Positions 24,801 to 33,135 of a DNA stretch of 64,000 nucleotides are shown here, one piece after another. Source of the stretch: Ariolimax columbianus (Eukaryota; Mollusca; Gastropoda; Stylommatophora; Arionidae); the NCBI GenBank assembly GCA_036924085.1, contig JAVGWX010000011.1:36825710-36889709 (forward strand), written 5' to 3'. Within the stretch, counting starts at the first letter, position 1. Each line of letters opens with the position of its first letter. The notes under the pieces were generated by a model, which made no database searches, had not been told where the DNA came from, and worked only from the letters and a program-made list of their open reading frames with translations. The translations under genes were made by a program, and so were the position numbers.

Positions 24801-27800
24801 TTGAGTTGGCTTGGACATAAATTGCTATATACGATACTACAGGGCACGATCTCTGGAACAATGGGCTACCAAGACTCACATACTTCTTGGGCATGCAGAG
24901 ACATTAAACTGTGATCTTATGTTGAAATGAAGAGAGCTGCAGAGAATAAGGTTTAATGAAGAGGCATGCTCAGACAACCTTACAGCCAAACCAGATCAAA
25001 CAAGAATAGGTAAAATCAAACAAGTCTAAATCATATCAAACAAAACTAGATTAGATCAAACAAGACTACATCAGATCAAACAAGACTAGATCAGATCAAA
25101 CAAAACTAGATCAGATCAAACAACACTGACTTAAATCAAACATGACTAGATCAGGTCAAACAAACACTGGCTCAGATCAAACAAGACTGGCTTAAATCAA
25201 ACAAGACTGGCTTAGATCAAATAAGACTGGCTTAGATCAAACAAGACTGGCTAAGATCAAATAAGACTGGCTTAGATCAAATAGGGCTAGATCAGATCAA
25301 ACAAGACTAGATCAGAACAAACAGGCCAGTTATAAGGCCAGTTATAAGGCAATAAAGCTGGAAATCACGTGTATGTTTATATTTTGATAATAAATGGGCG
25401 CATACAAAAAATTGCAACCAAATAACAAAGAGGGTAGGATACCACGAGAGAACACAACAGGCGGTAATACAATTGAGCAGAGGCTAACAACGGAGAGTAT
25501 AAACACATTGGAACATAATATACTGGCATAACATAGTGTCAGCTAGCCATTAACCTACTGAGTTGTAATATTTAACGTAACGTCTTTATACTGGTTTAGA
25601 ACTCTACAGAGTCTGTATACAACCAGTTTATTTTACATTCACTTGAGGGTGTGCCGGGGAGAGTATACATTCATGTCTTTCGCCGACGGGTGTGCTGAAT
25701 CATTCACCCATCTTTCCATCCACAAAGACTGCGCTTGTCGCCTTATCATACAAATTGCTGTATTTTGAAGAACAAAAATTTGTTAGTCTAATTTATCATT
25801 TCCGTTGATTATCTCATAATGCTGTATTATTCTCTTTTCTATACATTGTAGGTCGATTTTTCTGAGGCTTTCCTCATAACTGTTAATTCTGGAATCTTAC
25901 TATCAGTTTTGTCACTTAGTAAGAAAACTTTTTAGGAGGACAGATCAAACAGATGATGCATACAAATGATAAGGACAGACACAATGATACCGCATGCAGT
26001 CATCTGGTAACAAATAAAATACCTGAGGTATCCCTCCATTAATGGGCTTATCCAAGTCGTCATCTTGAAAATTGGGCCACAGGCCAACCCTGGGGATGTA
26101 CAATGTGGCAATTTCATTGCCCACAAACTTATGTTGAGCATTGACCACGAAGCCAAACTTTGAAAGCTCGAGGTCTACCTTATTAAACTGGCATGAATAG
26201 TCTGGATAATTCCACAGCACACGGAAGGGACTGCGGACTGCGCCTTTGTTCTGCTGATTCAAAAATGTAAATATTTGTTAACTACCTTTCTTCGGTACAA
26301 ACATTTATTTACATTTTGGTGTTTCTTGAGTCAATTGAAATTTTTTGGTTATTTATTGTCTTTTCTTTTGTGTCAAACCTTAAATATTATAAATGTTTGG
26401 GCGCATGAAGTAATTGTTGGCGTACAGAGACATATTTGACGCATATAGTATTTGGAGAAAGTGATATAGTAATTTAAAACATCAAAATCTGTGTCACATC
26501 ATGAAGGATATGGGGTTTCCTGTGCATATAGTCCATCTCATTGAAACATTATACCAAGATCAACAAGCTGCTGTCCAAGGATCTGGGCAAACATCAGATT
26601 GGTTGGCAGTACAAAAGGAAGTCCGACAGGGATGTATCCTCTCACCTTATCTGTACAACATATATGCGAAATGAATAATGAGAAATGTTAGAGAAGATCA
26701 GAAAATTGAAAAGTTTCGACCAATTTACGATTGGTAGGTACGAGATTCCAGGTTGATTCACAGATTGGGTTGTGATGGGTGGAAGTGAGGGTTGGGTTGT
26801 GATGGGTGGGAGTGAGGGTTGGGTTGTGATGGGTGGGAGTGGGGGTTGGGTTGTGATGGGTGGAAGTGAGGGTTGGGTTGTGATGGGTGGGAGTGAGGGT
26901 TGGGTTGTGATGGGTGGGAGTGGGGGTTGGGTTGTGATGGGTGGGAGTGAGGGTTGGGTTGTGATGGGTGGGAGTGGGGGTTGGGTTGTGATGGGTGGAA
27001 GTGAGGGTTGGGTTGTGATGGGTGGGAGTGGGGGTTGGGTTGTGATGGGTGGGAGTGGGGGTTGGGTTGTGATGGGTGGAAGTGAGGGTTGGGTTGTGAT
27101 GGGTGGGAGTGGGGGTTGGGTTGTGATGGGTGGGAGTGGGGGTTGGGTTGTGATGGGTGGGAGTGGGGGTTGGGTTGTAATGGGTGGGAGTGGGGGTTGG
27201 GTTGTGATGGGTGGGAGTGGGGGTTGGGTTGTGATGGGTGGAAGTAGGGGTTGGGTTGTGATGGGTGGGAGTGGGGGTTGGGTTGTGATGGGTGGGAGTG
27301 GGGTTTGGGTTGTGATGGGTGGGAGTGGGGTTGGGTTGTGATGGGTCGGAGTGGGGTTGGGTTGTGATGGGTGGGAGTGGGGGTTGAGTTGTGATGGGTG
27401 GGTGGGTGGAAGTGGGGGTTGGGTTGTGATGGATGGAAGTGAGGGTTGGGTTGTGATGGATGGAAGTGGGGGTTGGGTTGTGATGGGTGGGAGTGGGGGT
27501 TGAGTTGTGATAGGTGGAAGTGAGGGTTGGGTTGTGATGGGTGGGTGGAAGTGGGGGTTAGGTTGTGATGGATGGAAGATCAGCTAACTTGAATAATTGG
27601 ATGTAATATTAATGTATTCTCTACTCCATGTCCAGTCTAGATGGGTGGGTGGGTTGGGTGGGGCTAGCTTCTTGCTACGTCGGGACTCTGCCGCTGCAAG
27701 GTGGCGGTGGCGGGCAAACTCATCGTGGTCGTCTTAGAGTTTTGATGGCAGTGGGAACCGAGGAAATGAAATGTGCATTGTTGGTAGTAGAGTGAGGCAC

Positions 27801-30800
27801 TTTGCATATCTCTTTCAACAATGCTCTTGTAGTTTGTTATATTCTATTATTACAGTAGTGTTGTTTAGTAATGGGAGTCTGGCGGTTTGTTATATGGGGT
27901 TGGTTTTTTTAATTAGGGTTGCATAACCAGCATCGATGTTCGTGGTGGCGGAAACTACAAGGGCGGCACTATCTGTAAGGGCGGCAGCTGACATGGGGTT
28001 GAGGACTCACTCAGGGTCTAAGTGTGAATGATGCCTCTGTATCTTTGCATTGACGATGTGAAAGTGGGTGTGGAGAAGTCGTTAGTCGCTGTCTATGCAG
28101 GAGGAAGCAGCAATGGCTACGTCTGTTGCTATTCTTCCACTGGATAAAATGTGGTCAATTTCTTGTTAAGTGTTGTTTGCTGAGACCTATGCGCACTGTC
28201 TTTGGGAGAGGTTTCTTGAAGAGGCTATTGCAGGGAAACAACCGGTTTGTTTCCCAAAGATTAGTCAATCTGTTTCCGGCTGCATTTCATAGTACCACTG
28301 AATGAGGGCCTATATAGGTTTCGCCTAATTGGTGGGAAACCATGTTTGGATTTGTAGTCCACGATGAGGCTGAAGAAGCTGTCTTGTTGTAGGAGCTCGA
28401 AGTTGATCATAAAGATGGCGTGTTCCTGTTCAGTCTTGTCCGCTGTCGGTGCATATGCCTGTAAAGTGTTTTGAGATGATATATACTGGCGAAGCCAGGC
28501 GGTCATCTATGAATGCCACCTGCTGGACGAGGTGAGCAATGTGGGTGGTGACCAGGAAACTAACTCCTTCTGAAGGTGAGCAATGTGGGTGGTGACGAGG
28601 AAACCAACTCCTTCTGAAGGTGAGCAATGTGGGTGGTGATCAGAAAACCAACTCCTTCTGAAGGTGAGCAATGTGGGTGGTGATCAGAAAACCAACTCCT
28701 TCTGAAGGTGAGCAATGTGGGTGGTGATCAGAAAACCAACTCCTTCTGAAGGTGAGCAATGTGGGTGGTGATCAGAAAACCAACTCCTTCTGAAGGTGAG
28801 CAATGTGGGTGGTGATCAGAAAACCAACTCCTTCTGAAGGTGAGCAATGTGGGTGGTGATCAGAAAACCAACTCCTTCTGATGTGGACTTAACTTTCCGG
28901 GCCTATACCGTTTGTCCAGGCTGCTGAGAGTTCATTTTCCCTTTCGTCTCTGAAAGGCCGAGAATGTGACATCGAATTTTGCCGCACCCGTCTAGAAGAT
29001 GACTTAGTTGAGGTGTGGAGAATATAGAGTGGCAGTTCAATGTGCATATTGCTAAGTTGTTGAGTCCAGTGTGAATCTTAAGGAAGTCTGAGCGAAATGT
29101 GTCCTGCACAAGGCTGACTAGGAGCAGAGATGAAGCTTTTCGTAGTCATTACATTGTTGTGCTGCCAGGGGTGGGGACTGGCTTTGTACAACATTCCTTA
29201 CGCTTTGTATTTGACCATAATCTTCTGTCTATTCGAAGTCGATGTCGGGGGTTTAGGTCGGTTCTCTGCATATCTCTGTTTTCTTTGTCCACCTCTCCTA
29301 CCCCTGGGGTTTTTTGTTTTCATTGCGCCGGTGATTGTTGTGGAGATCTTGATTCTGAGAATAGTATGTTCTTGGAGATTATTTTTGATATTTTTTTACT
29401 CTGTTGATGCTGCGAGCTCTAGCGCTTGAGTAGAAGTTTCAAGTAATTAATTTGTTTTGTCGAAGTAACTGCAGATACGCCTGTTTTGTAGTTTTTGCTA
29501 GGGGTTACTGCGGCGGTGTAGAGCGTCACGTATTTTGGGTATTGACACTTGACTTGTTCATGTGGCCTAGACTGGTAATATTCTAGTGTGTGTCGATAGT
29601 TGGGCAAGTTGTTTTCTACATATTGTAAGGAAGCAAACTACATTGCTCTAGAATAGTTAGACACATTTTTCCACAAATCAGATAGTTGCACATTATTATA
29701 CAAGAGAAATTGAACACACTTTGAGAATCTTAAAAATCACAGAAAATACAAGATTCGAGTACGGCAATGCAGTGACCTCATTTATTATTTTATATTCAAT
29801 ATGGTCTTGGTTGGTCTTTAGTGTCTCCTAAAACTTGGTGTATCTCCAAAAACTAAGACGCGGTGAATTCCCCAAAAATACAAACTATTTAGCGGACAGT
29901 AAACGATCTGTATCCCATGTAGACTCTTTTCAGAAATTCAAAAACACATAAAGTTCGTGTATCCTAAAGACATCAGATGGACTTTACACAATATTTCGTA
30001 ACTTTCATGCGTTTGATGTATGGAGAGAAAAATAATTCTGTGGTGATGTCCCTTTGACCAGTGAATCGGCATTCTTGGAAATTCATCAGCTATTTCCCTT
30101 CGACCAATCAAGTTCTATGAAGTTAAAAAACTCCACAGTTCGGTCCCTTTGACCAGCAAACTTTTCAGCGTTCGTTCATTTAGTGCAGAAATTCTGTTAG
30201 TTATCGATCCACTGGTACTCTGTGGGCATCACGATGAGCATGTCGCCTCTCCTGGGCCAGATGCATCGGCTTGGTCAACCAGGGTCAACATTAGAAATCG
30301 TCGTGGACGACGCACTTGTACAGAATACGGAAGAATTGTCGTTTCCCACTTTTTGCTGCAGCTAGAGCTAAATATGGTAGACGATAGCTTCTAAACTTTC
30401 TAGAGTGAATGTGCGAGTGTTTAGTCTTCCCTTGTGTAGAGTGAATGTGCAGTATCTAGTCTTCCCTTGTGAAGAGTGAATGTGCAGTGTTTAGTCTTCC
30501 CTTGTGTAGAGTGAATGTGCAGTGTTTAGTCTTCCCTTGTGTAGAGTGAATGTGCAGTGTTTAGTCTTCCCTTGTGTAGAGTGAATGTGCAGTGTTTAGT
30601 CCTCCCTTGTGTAGAGTGAATGTGCAGTGTTTAGTCCTCCCTTGTGTAGAGTGAATGTGCCGTGTTTAGTCTTCCCTTGTGTAGATTGAAGTATATTAGG
30701 GACTTGAAGACAAATGATCACCTCCCCTGACAAAGTGGAGACAATGATGTCACTAAGGAATTTAACTTGGATCTGGTATAAGTTAGCGATCAAGAACGAA

Positions 30801-30962
30801 AGCGTGTACTCTGTACAATCTTATCATATGGACAATTCTTCATGAATGCTCTCCTACCTCGTATGTGTCGGCAACATTAGCGTGGAATTCCGTAAGTATT
30901 GCAATGATGAAAGACCCAAGCGCAGGTATGGTACAGCAATGTGCGACTCGATGGACTACCAT
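12717..30962 (-). CDS. Hyaluronidase (GH56) gene, six exons, 3' part missing
   Basis: Secreted or lysosomal enzyme of glycoside hydrolase family 56, which cleaves beta-1,4 links in hyaluronan and often chondroitin. Six minus-strand exons of 105, 228, 146, 96, 120 and 120 coding bases follow in order with phases 0, 0, 2, 2, 2 at their joins and no stop. Visible family marks are a WN.P...C strand and NGGIPQ (exon 2), the catalytic D-x-E as LDQEIW followed by LYDLNF (exon 3), RPNVHWGYY (exon 5) and IYPSIY (exon 6). Every donor begins GT and every acceptor ends AG. About 272 codons are covered; family members usually have 350 to 500, so one or more 3' exons lie below 12.7 kb or outside the window. 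All introns (1.9 to 4.6 kb) are filled with transposon relics and tandem arrays. Identity is firm for exons 2 to 6 and tentative for exon 1. Confidence 0.87.
13230..13985 (-). pseudogene. LINE fragment with RNase H C-terminus
   Basis: The minus strand reads ILQWIPGHNGLPGNEMAVRL, then AK (13700-13760). This is the last RNase H motif (W-I/V-P-G-H-x-G-x-x-G-N-E-x-A-D-x-x-A-K); the usual Asp is replaced by V. Downstream is VNRHLNRI with the cysteine/histidine block CRHWSHSEETD (13420-13490). It ends in GGATAACAACAACAACA, a (TTG)n-type tail at 13237-13250. It lies in intron 5 of the hyaluronidase gene, same strand. Confidence 0.8.
13986..14847. other. AT-rich intronic stretch, no feature recognised
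   Basis: A 74-codon minus-strand frame at 14499-14723 starts with a hydrophobic segment but matches no family, and does not fit the hyaluronidase phase series. The rest is AT-rich. Confidence 0.3.
14848..14935 (-). repeat. Dispersed repeat, pair with 7600-7690
   Basis: Minus-strand copy with TTGAGCAGCTTATTACTCCG, then CTGTGTTAGGACGAGTGC. It abuts the 5' side of the CR1-like relic. Confidence 0.6.
14965..16690 (+). pseudogene. CR1-like non-LTR retrotransposon, RT region
   Basis: Longest copy of a CR1/jockey-type LINE. In order: NLFYQYFGTVYT (15010), KVDKCPGQDGIHPKLL (15170), NYRPVSITSKLYKLLE (15350), VIYLDFAKACDRVPH with the first catalytic Asp (15556), VAKFADDTKLC with the second and third (15820-15850), an intact 115-codon stretch from MDLDKTQEWSVSWYMEF (15929) through ERDLGVIIDHTGKV to ALVRPRLEYCVQ, then WNAS-EVVEAGTIAAFKNRL (16579-16650). 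Stops and shifts occur throughout, and a short duplication of AAGTGTCTCATTTAAAGCGG sits at 15851-15920. The endonuclease is absent. The element is antisense to the hyaluronidase gene, in intron 5. Confidence 0.9.
16748..16867 (-). CDS. Hyaluronidase exon 5, WGYY motif
   Basis: This exon is 120 bases long with acceptor TTAACACAG and donor GTGAGTG. It encodes MERTLQEAQSVRPNVHWGYY, then LYPQTWW and NDR, matching the family block F/M-M-x-x-T-L ... R-P-x-x-x-W-G-Y-Y-x-F/Y-P. The two cysteines usually found shortly after WGYY-x-F-P are absent. An NQT glycosylation sequon is present. A CR1-like retrotransposon relic ends roughly 60 bases beyond the donor in the intron. Confidence 0.87.
17033..18012. 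repeat. 17-bp satellite A, about 55 copies
   Basis: Two monomer variants, ACAGACAGTTACTAGAC and ACAAACATTTACTAGAC, alternate in irregular runs, which suggests repeated unequal exchange between blocks. Lies in intron 4 of the hyaluronidase gene. Confidence 0.96.
18013..18275. repeat. 17-bp satellite B, about 15 copies
   Basis: Monomer ACTTGTCAGACACAAAC has the same 17-bp period as the adjoining satellite A and shares the AGACACAAACA core but differs in the other half. It keeps several frames open; the HKHLSDTNTC-type peptides are not genes. Confidence 0.95.
18423..18576. repeat. 18-bp minisatellite, 8.5 copies
   Basis: Monomer ACAGCAATTAGACCAAAC, nearly perfect after the first two copies (TCAGCAATT...). 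Intron 4. Confidence 0.97.
18975..19345 (+). pseudogene. CR1-like C-terminal fragment with 3' tail
   Basis: Reads RVVT-WNALPKEIVEARIINA-like sequence (19165-19235) with frame slips. It is followed by the 3' tail GTGGTTGTATACATACTCTG, then AGAGTATTCTAAACAACTAT, also found at 25575-25630 and 36955-37015. Intron 4. Confidence 0.75.
19817..19985 (-). mobile_element. tRNA-derived SINE with 22-bp tandem tail
   Basis: On the minus strand, TGGTATAGTGG (A box) and GGTTCGAATTC (B box) are 35 to 40 bases apart, as in a tRNA gene. An acceptor stem and anticodon arm are not convincing, so this is a SINE head, not a tRNA. Its body ends in three copies of a 22-bp unit (AGCGATGAACCCAGGGATCT plus CC on the plus strand, starting at 19817, 19839 and 19861). 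Confidence 0.65.
20000..20380. repeat. Degenerate GTCTGTCTCATGTTTGTGTC repeats
   Basis: A worn array of about 20-bp units ends in three near-identical copies of GTTTGATTCTACCCCATATA (20315-20374). It ends about 70 bases from hyaluronidase exon 4. Confidence 0.85.
20450..20545 (-). CDS. Hyaluronidase exon 4
   Basis: This 96-base exon has a pyrimidine-rich acceptor (CACTATCCAG) and a strong donor (CAG followed by GTAAGA). It enters and leaves with two bases of a codon already used. The peptide contains EARRKHG and AQADWNKSAR, which fits the helical stretch between the catalytic strand and the WGYY motif in the family (typically K/R-x-x-H-P ... E-F/W-x-x-A-A-R). Similarity is modest on its own; exact phase and order make the call convincing. 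Confidence 0.75.
20655..20912 (+). repeat. Dispersed 260-bp repeat, copy 1
   Basis: Matches 59470-59730 on the opposite strand. Shared blocks: GGCTGCGGGTATACATTGCTC-type, GTCGTCGACTTACACTTGTG then TTCACGGAAACGTGGTGTTG, CGTCCGATATCC, and GAATGGCACTACGCTT. The start contains AAGATGGCGCAG, like some LINE leaders, so it may be a retrotransposon 5' fragment; that is an inference. Confidence 0.75.
21160..21395 (+). pseudogene. CR1-like C-terminal fragment
   Basis: Reads EERLRKTGLQCV-like sequence at 21170, then RSDIRKYNFSQRVVNASNAL (21314-21378). This is the same region as 16480-16600 of the longest copy. It stops at ALAVD, where an RTE-like fragment on the other strand begins. Confidence 0.75.
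21400..23110 (-). pseudogene. RTE-like retrotransposon fragment
   Basis: The minus strand reads, from high to low coordinates, a DYSTNDHLHAIN-like block (22970-23010), PLCIMFVDHAKAVII with a damaged catalytic Asp block (22890-22937), ALRNQRIDEMYDQLIEKINA (22800-22860), a LAGDIAIFSYII-like box where LADD is expected (near 21870), YLGQEMNNN (21640-21670) and SYPSNGIWM...ALKYGKNNR (21440-21530). It is the same family as 5690-7475. Sequence at about 22060-22690 does not fit the element and appears to be a separate insertion. Lies in intron 3 of the hyaluronidase gene. Confidence 0.78.
23111..23690. other. Intronic stretch, no feature recognised
   Basis: A 96-codon plus-strand frame at 23276-23566 has no recognisable motif. 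No repeat is visible. Confidence 0.3.
23693..23818. repeat. 29-bp tandem repeat, 4 copies
   Basis: Monomer GAGATTTTCAGTCCACAACT plus AACTTAACT; starts at about 23694, 23723, 23752 and 23781. Intron 3, about 165 bases from exon 3. Confidence 0.96.
23983..24128 (-). CDS. Hyaluronidase exon 3, catalytic D-x-E
   Basis: This exon is 146 bases long, with acceptor TTTTGTTTTACAG and donor GTAAAG. It starts in phase 0 with LANLTAHLDKIKKDI, which continues directly from GGIPQ as in other GH56 enzymes. Codons 30 and 32 are the D and E of the catalytic D-x-E; the middle residue is Q where most homologues have W or F. WRTLYDLNF follows, the usual W-R-x-L-x-x-x-N-F/W block. It leaves two bases for the next codon. 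Confidence 0.87.
24197..24468. repeat. 44-bp tandem repeat, 6.2 copies
   Basis: Monomer begins TACAGAAAAAGTGTCAGATA; copies at 24197, 24241, 24285, 24329, 24373 and 24417 are identical apart from the array edges, indicating recent amplification. It starts only 69 bases from hyaluronidase exon 3, in intron 2. Confidence 0.97.
24500..24910 (+). pseudogene. LINE C-terminal fragment
   Basis: Reads TIRVWLISLHEAETWNLARE (24598-24657), then TEVGAQTLLFKMIQKRRLSW, LGHK (24750-24820) and LQGTISG. This is the L-x-x-W-x-L ... R-R-L-x-W-x-G-H tail of RTE/L1-like elements. Two frames are used. Intron 2 of hyaluronidase, antisense. Confidence 0.75.
24990..25345. repeat. 20-bp minisatellite, about 16 copies
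   Basis: Monomer AGATCAAACAAGACTAGATC with a second variant ending TGGCTT. Period stays 20 with small slips. Intron 2. Confidence 0.95.
25560..25905 (-). pseudogene. CR1-like C-terminal fragment with 3' tail
   Basis: The minus strand reads YEESLRKIDLQCIEKR then INGNDKLD (25795-25885), then an internally deleted segment and the 3' tail CTGGTTGTATACAGACTCTG with AGAGTTCTAAACCAG, which can form a hairpin. The same tail occurs at 36955-37015. Intron 2 of hyaluronidase, sense strand. Confidence 0.8.
26023..26250 (-). CDS. Hyaluronidase exon 2
   Basis: These 76 codons are phase 0 at both ends. The acceptor is ATCAGCAG and the donor is CAG followed by GTATTT. The exon encodes the first beta strand with WNYPDYSC, then a region with KFGFVVNAQHKFVG and IATLY, and ends at NGGIPQ, a highly conserved hyaluronidase motif. 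The Cys at codon 20 corresponds to the conserved N-terminal cysteine of the family. Base composition and open frame differ clearly from the repeats around it. Confidence 0.88.
26495..26765 (+). pseudogene. LINE reverse transcriptase fragment
   Basis: Reads MKDMGFPVHIVHLIETLYQD (26501-26560), then SDWLAVQKEVRQGCILSPYL and YNIYAK (26594-26670). It stops before the YADD box, where sequence merges into the 27-bp array. Intron 1. Confidence 0.82.
26766..27590. repeat. 27-bp G-rich minisatellite, about 30 copies
   Basis: Monomer GGGTTGTGATGGGTGGGAGT plus GGGGGTT, with A/G variants (GAAGTGAGG). Each unit has four G runs of three or more separated by 1 to 7 bases, the pattern of a G-quadruplex. The 189-codon MGGSGGWVV frame is only the repeat read in frame (9 codons per unit). 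The 3' end is degenerate. Confidence 0.96.
27600..27999. other. Intronic stretch, no feature recognised
   Basis: Starts with residual GGGTGGGT sequence. No gene or known family is visible. Confidence 0.3.
28000..29430 (-). pseudogene. LINE endonuclease domain
   Basis: The minus strand reads LAICTLNCHSIFSTPQLSHL (28990-29050), LGLSETKGKM (28930-28960, the endonuclease E motif), then the 44-bp array, then VAFIDDRLASPVYIISKH (28470-28525), AYAPTADKTEQEH, EIDHILSSGR (about 28130-28160) and RLLHTHFHI near 28060. This is an apurinic endonuclease domain of an RTE/L1-like LINE; the GDFN motif region is damaged. The part above 29110 reads as a basic leader. It sits in intron 1 of hyaluronidase, on the same strand. 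Confidence 0.82.
28531..28882. repeat. 44-bp tandem repeat, 8 copies, inside endonuclease
   Basis: Monomer GGTGAGCAATGTGGGTGGTG plus 24 more; copies start at 28531 and every 44 bases to 28839. The first two copies differ (ACCAGGAAAC, ACGAGGAAAC); the last six are identical (ATCAGAAAAC). On the minus strand it encodes the SEGVSFLVTTHIAHL part of the endonuclease once per unit. Confidence 0.97.
29431..30390. other. Intronic stretch, no feature recognised
   Basis: TCCCTTTGACCAG occurs at about 30050 and 30150 in a loose duplication. An 81-codon frame at 30149-30394 has no motif. Confidence 0.3.
30391..30690. repeat. 35-bp minisatellite, about 8 copies
   Basis: Monomer CTTCCCTTGTGTAGAGTGAA plus TGTGCAGTGTTTAGT; starts at 30426, 30461 and every 35 bases to 30671. 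It ends about 170 bases from the exon 1 donor of the hyaluronidase gene. Confidence 0.96.
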
Positions 30963-31005
30963 TTCTGTAGACTTGCGATGCTTGAGTGAAACGTTCTGGT
31001 TCGTG
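30858..31005 (-). CDS. Hyaluronidase exon 1: start codon and signal peptide
   Basis: An ATG at 30962-30960 opens 35 codons with a hydrophobic stretch (ALGSFIIAIL) that would serve as a signal peptide. The exon ends in GAG before a GTAGGA donor at 30857. It leaves phase 0, as exon 2 requires. A TTTTCAG acceptor ends at 31006, so 30963-31005 could be 5' untranslated sequence joined from a further upstream exon. There is no family motif in this stretch; the call rests on position, phase and the signal peptide. Another first exon is possible. Confidence 0.5.
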
Positions 31006-31079
31006 CTGAAAAGTATTCACAAAATATTTGTATTTGTTTAATAAATCGTGATTAGGACAAATGTTTATCAAGTATGTAT

Positions 31080-31585
31080 GACAGGACTAATAAGTGTCAG
31101 GGAAATCCTGACAGGAGAAATGAGTGTCGGGGAAATCATGACGTGATAAATGAGTGTAATTGAAACCATGACAGGAATGAGTGTCAGAAAAATCATGACA
31201 TGACAAATGAATCGCATTGAAATCATGACTGAGCAAATTTGGGACTGGAAAATAAGGACATCACTAATGGTTGCATGTAAATGATGACAAGATTAATGAA
31301 TGTCAGGGAAATCATGACAGGATTTATGAATGTCAGGGAAATCATGACAGGATTAATGAATGTCATGGCAATCATGACAGGTTTAATGAATATCATGGAT
31401 ATCATGACATGATTAATGAATGTCATGGAAATCATGACAGGGTTAATAAATATCAGGGAAATCATGACAGGATTAATGATTGTCAGGGAAATCATGATAG
31501 GATTACTGAATATCAGGGAAATCATGACAGGATTAATGATTGTTAGAGAATTCATGACGGGACTAATGAGTGTCAGGTGATTTAT
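31080..31585. repeat. 30-bp minisatellite, about 16 copies
   Basis: Monomer AATGAATGTCAGGGAAATCA plus TGACAGGATT; the left third is worn. Both strands have long open frames because 30 is a multiple of three. It lies 75 bases upstream of the putative hyaluronidase exon 1. Confidence 0.95.
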
Positions 31586-31929
31586 TAATACCAGCCGAGC
31601 AGTTAGAGCGCCAGACATTGGCAGTTAAGGTAGCTCATTGTGACCTCCACCCTGGAATGATTTAATAATCCCAACTTTAGCTTGGATCCTGACTTGCAGT
31701 AAAGCTATGAAGATTCCGAAGGAATTCAACTGGTGACCCCACATGAGAAAGCAGAATTCTCGTTTAATGAAATATACGACACGTCATCTCCGACAACAAT
31801 GTCTGTCTGCGACAATTTTAATTGTACTTGTTAACTTATCAGTACGGACAACAGCATGATAGTGTGTAGGTTGATAGGTACAAGGTTACAATATGTTTCT
31901 TTTTCAGGGGAGTGATTGGTCAAGTTTTT

Positions 31930-32625
31930 TAGGATATCAGTTACCTAATCTAGACCACCTACAGTAGGTGGGGAGCAAATAGATCAGGTCACACATTTTG
32001 GATATCTGGGCTCCAGAATTGACAAAAATGGCGACTGTTCGAAAGAAATTAGCAGAAGACTAGCCATGGCAACGCAGAAGCTGGACAGCCTGAAAAAAGT
32101 ATGACCAACAAAACGACAAAAGTAAAAGTCTTGAGAGCCTGTGCTTTTCCTGTGGCAGCATATGACTACCAATCATGAACGATAACCAAAACTTCTAGAC
32201 AAAGAATCGAATTCTTCGAGTCAATATGTTACAGAAAGATCCTCAGAATACCATTGGACGGAGAAAAAGTCAAATGTACACATCCGGCAAGAGTTGAACA
32301 TAGAGGAGAACTGGTTTATCAATTCCATTTTGGCCAAAAAATTGAAATACTTTGGTCACATCAAGAGACACAACGGTCGTGATAGAACAGAAATGGAAGG
32401 TATGGTGCCAGACAAAATAGTCAGGGGTTAGTATTTAGAGATGGTCATGGTTAGACCAAGAAGACGATGGCACCAAGATATCCAGGAATGCCCGGGTATG
32501 ACTGTGGCGGAGGCTGGAGTTTTGGAAAAGGAAAGAGTTTCTGACAGACTGTGATGGGAGCGACGTTCTATAAAGGACATCCTACATGATGGTAATGATG
32601 AATCTAGACCAGAACGCGCTACAAC
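31930..32625 (+). pseudogene. LINE C-terminal region
   Basis: Reads VTHFGYLGSRIDKNGDCSKE (31988-32047), ISRRLAMATQKLDSL, then KVLRACAFPVAAY, RIEFFESICYRKILRIP, and a tail VRPRRRWHQDIQE, MTVAEAGVLEKERVSDR. These are the Y-L-G, G-C/V-E and R-P-R-R-x-W blocks of RTE/L1-like RT C-termini. Stops and shifts are present. Confidence 0.85.
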
Positions 32626-32939
32626 TTAGGTTTGCTGGTTAGGAAATTACAACGTATTCTGCATATTGTGCAGCGATTGTCGTGGAAACAGCGTTTTTGC
32701 TCACCTCGTTAAATCATTTCCGGGAACAACAGCTATCGGATAAAGCGGTTGTTCTTGTAAATGAATTGTTAACCAATTGTTAAGACTTGACCAATGATAT
32801 TCTAGAATCACTAACTAAAATGCATCCCTTATTTTCCATATATTGAAAAATGACTATTGGGAAATGGCTCATATAACCGAGTTACCTCCACCTGGGTGAC
32901 CATAGATGGTCAATCCTTTTTATTGTTGAAAATACAGAC

Positions 32940-33135
32940 AACTAAACACGAACTTCGTAGCTCCAGCTGAGTCTCCGAATTTTCCTCTGATTTCATCAGG
33001 TACCGATTTACAGCTTGGTCGACTGGGAGAAGGTTCATTCAATAGCAAAACACAGGACAAGTTGGTATGTCACATCGAGCTTGCCATAGTTTGAACCTAG
33101 TACGTTTGGTTAGTAAGCCAAGCTGACACCAACTT
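32940..33135 (-). mobile_element. SINE-like element
   Basis: The minus strand has TTGGCTTACTAACCAAACGT, a diverged B box (AGGTTCAAACT), then a body with CCAAGCTGTAAATCGGTACC. The body segment recurs at 57275-57295 in a better preserved SINE. Confidence 0.5.

Noticed and set aside
26772..27341. Glycine-rich MGGSGGWVV protein of 189 codons
   Set aside because: A 27-bp minisatellite in an intron; the frame begins and ends with the array.
29130..29429. Plus-strand 99-codon frame starting with a signal-peptide-like stretch
   Set aside because: It lies antisense to the leader of a LINE endonuclease and shows no family or splice context.
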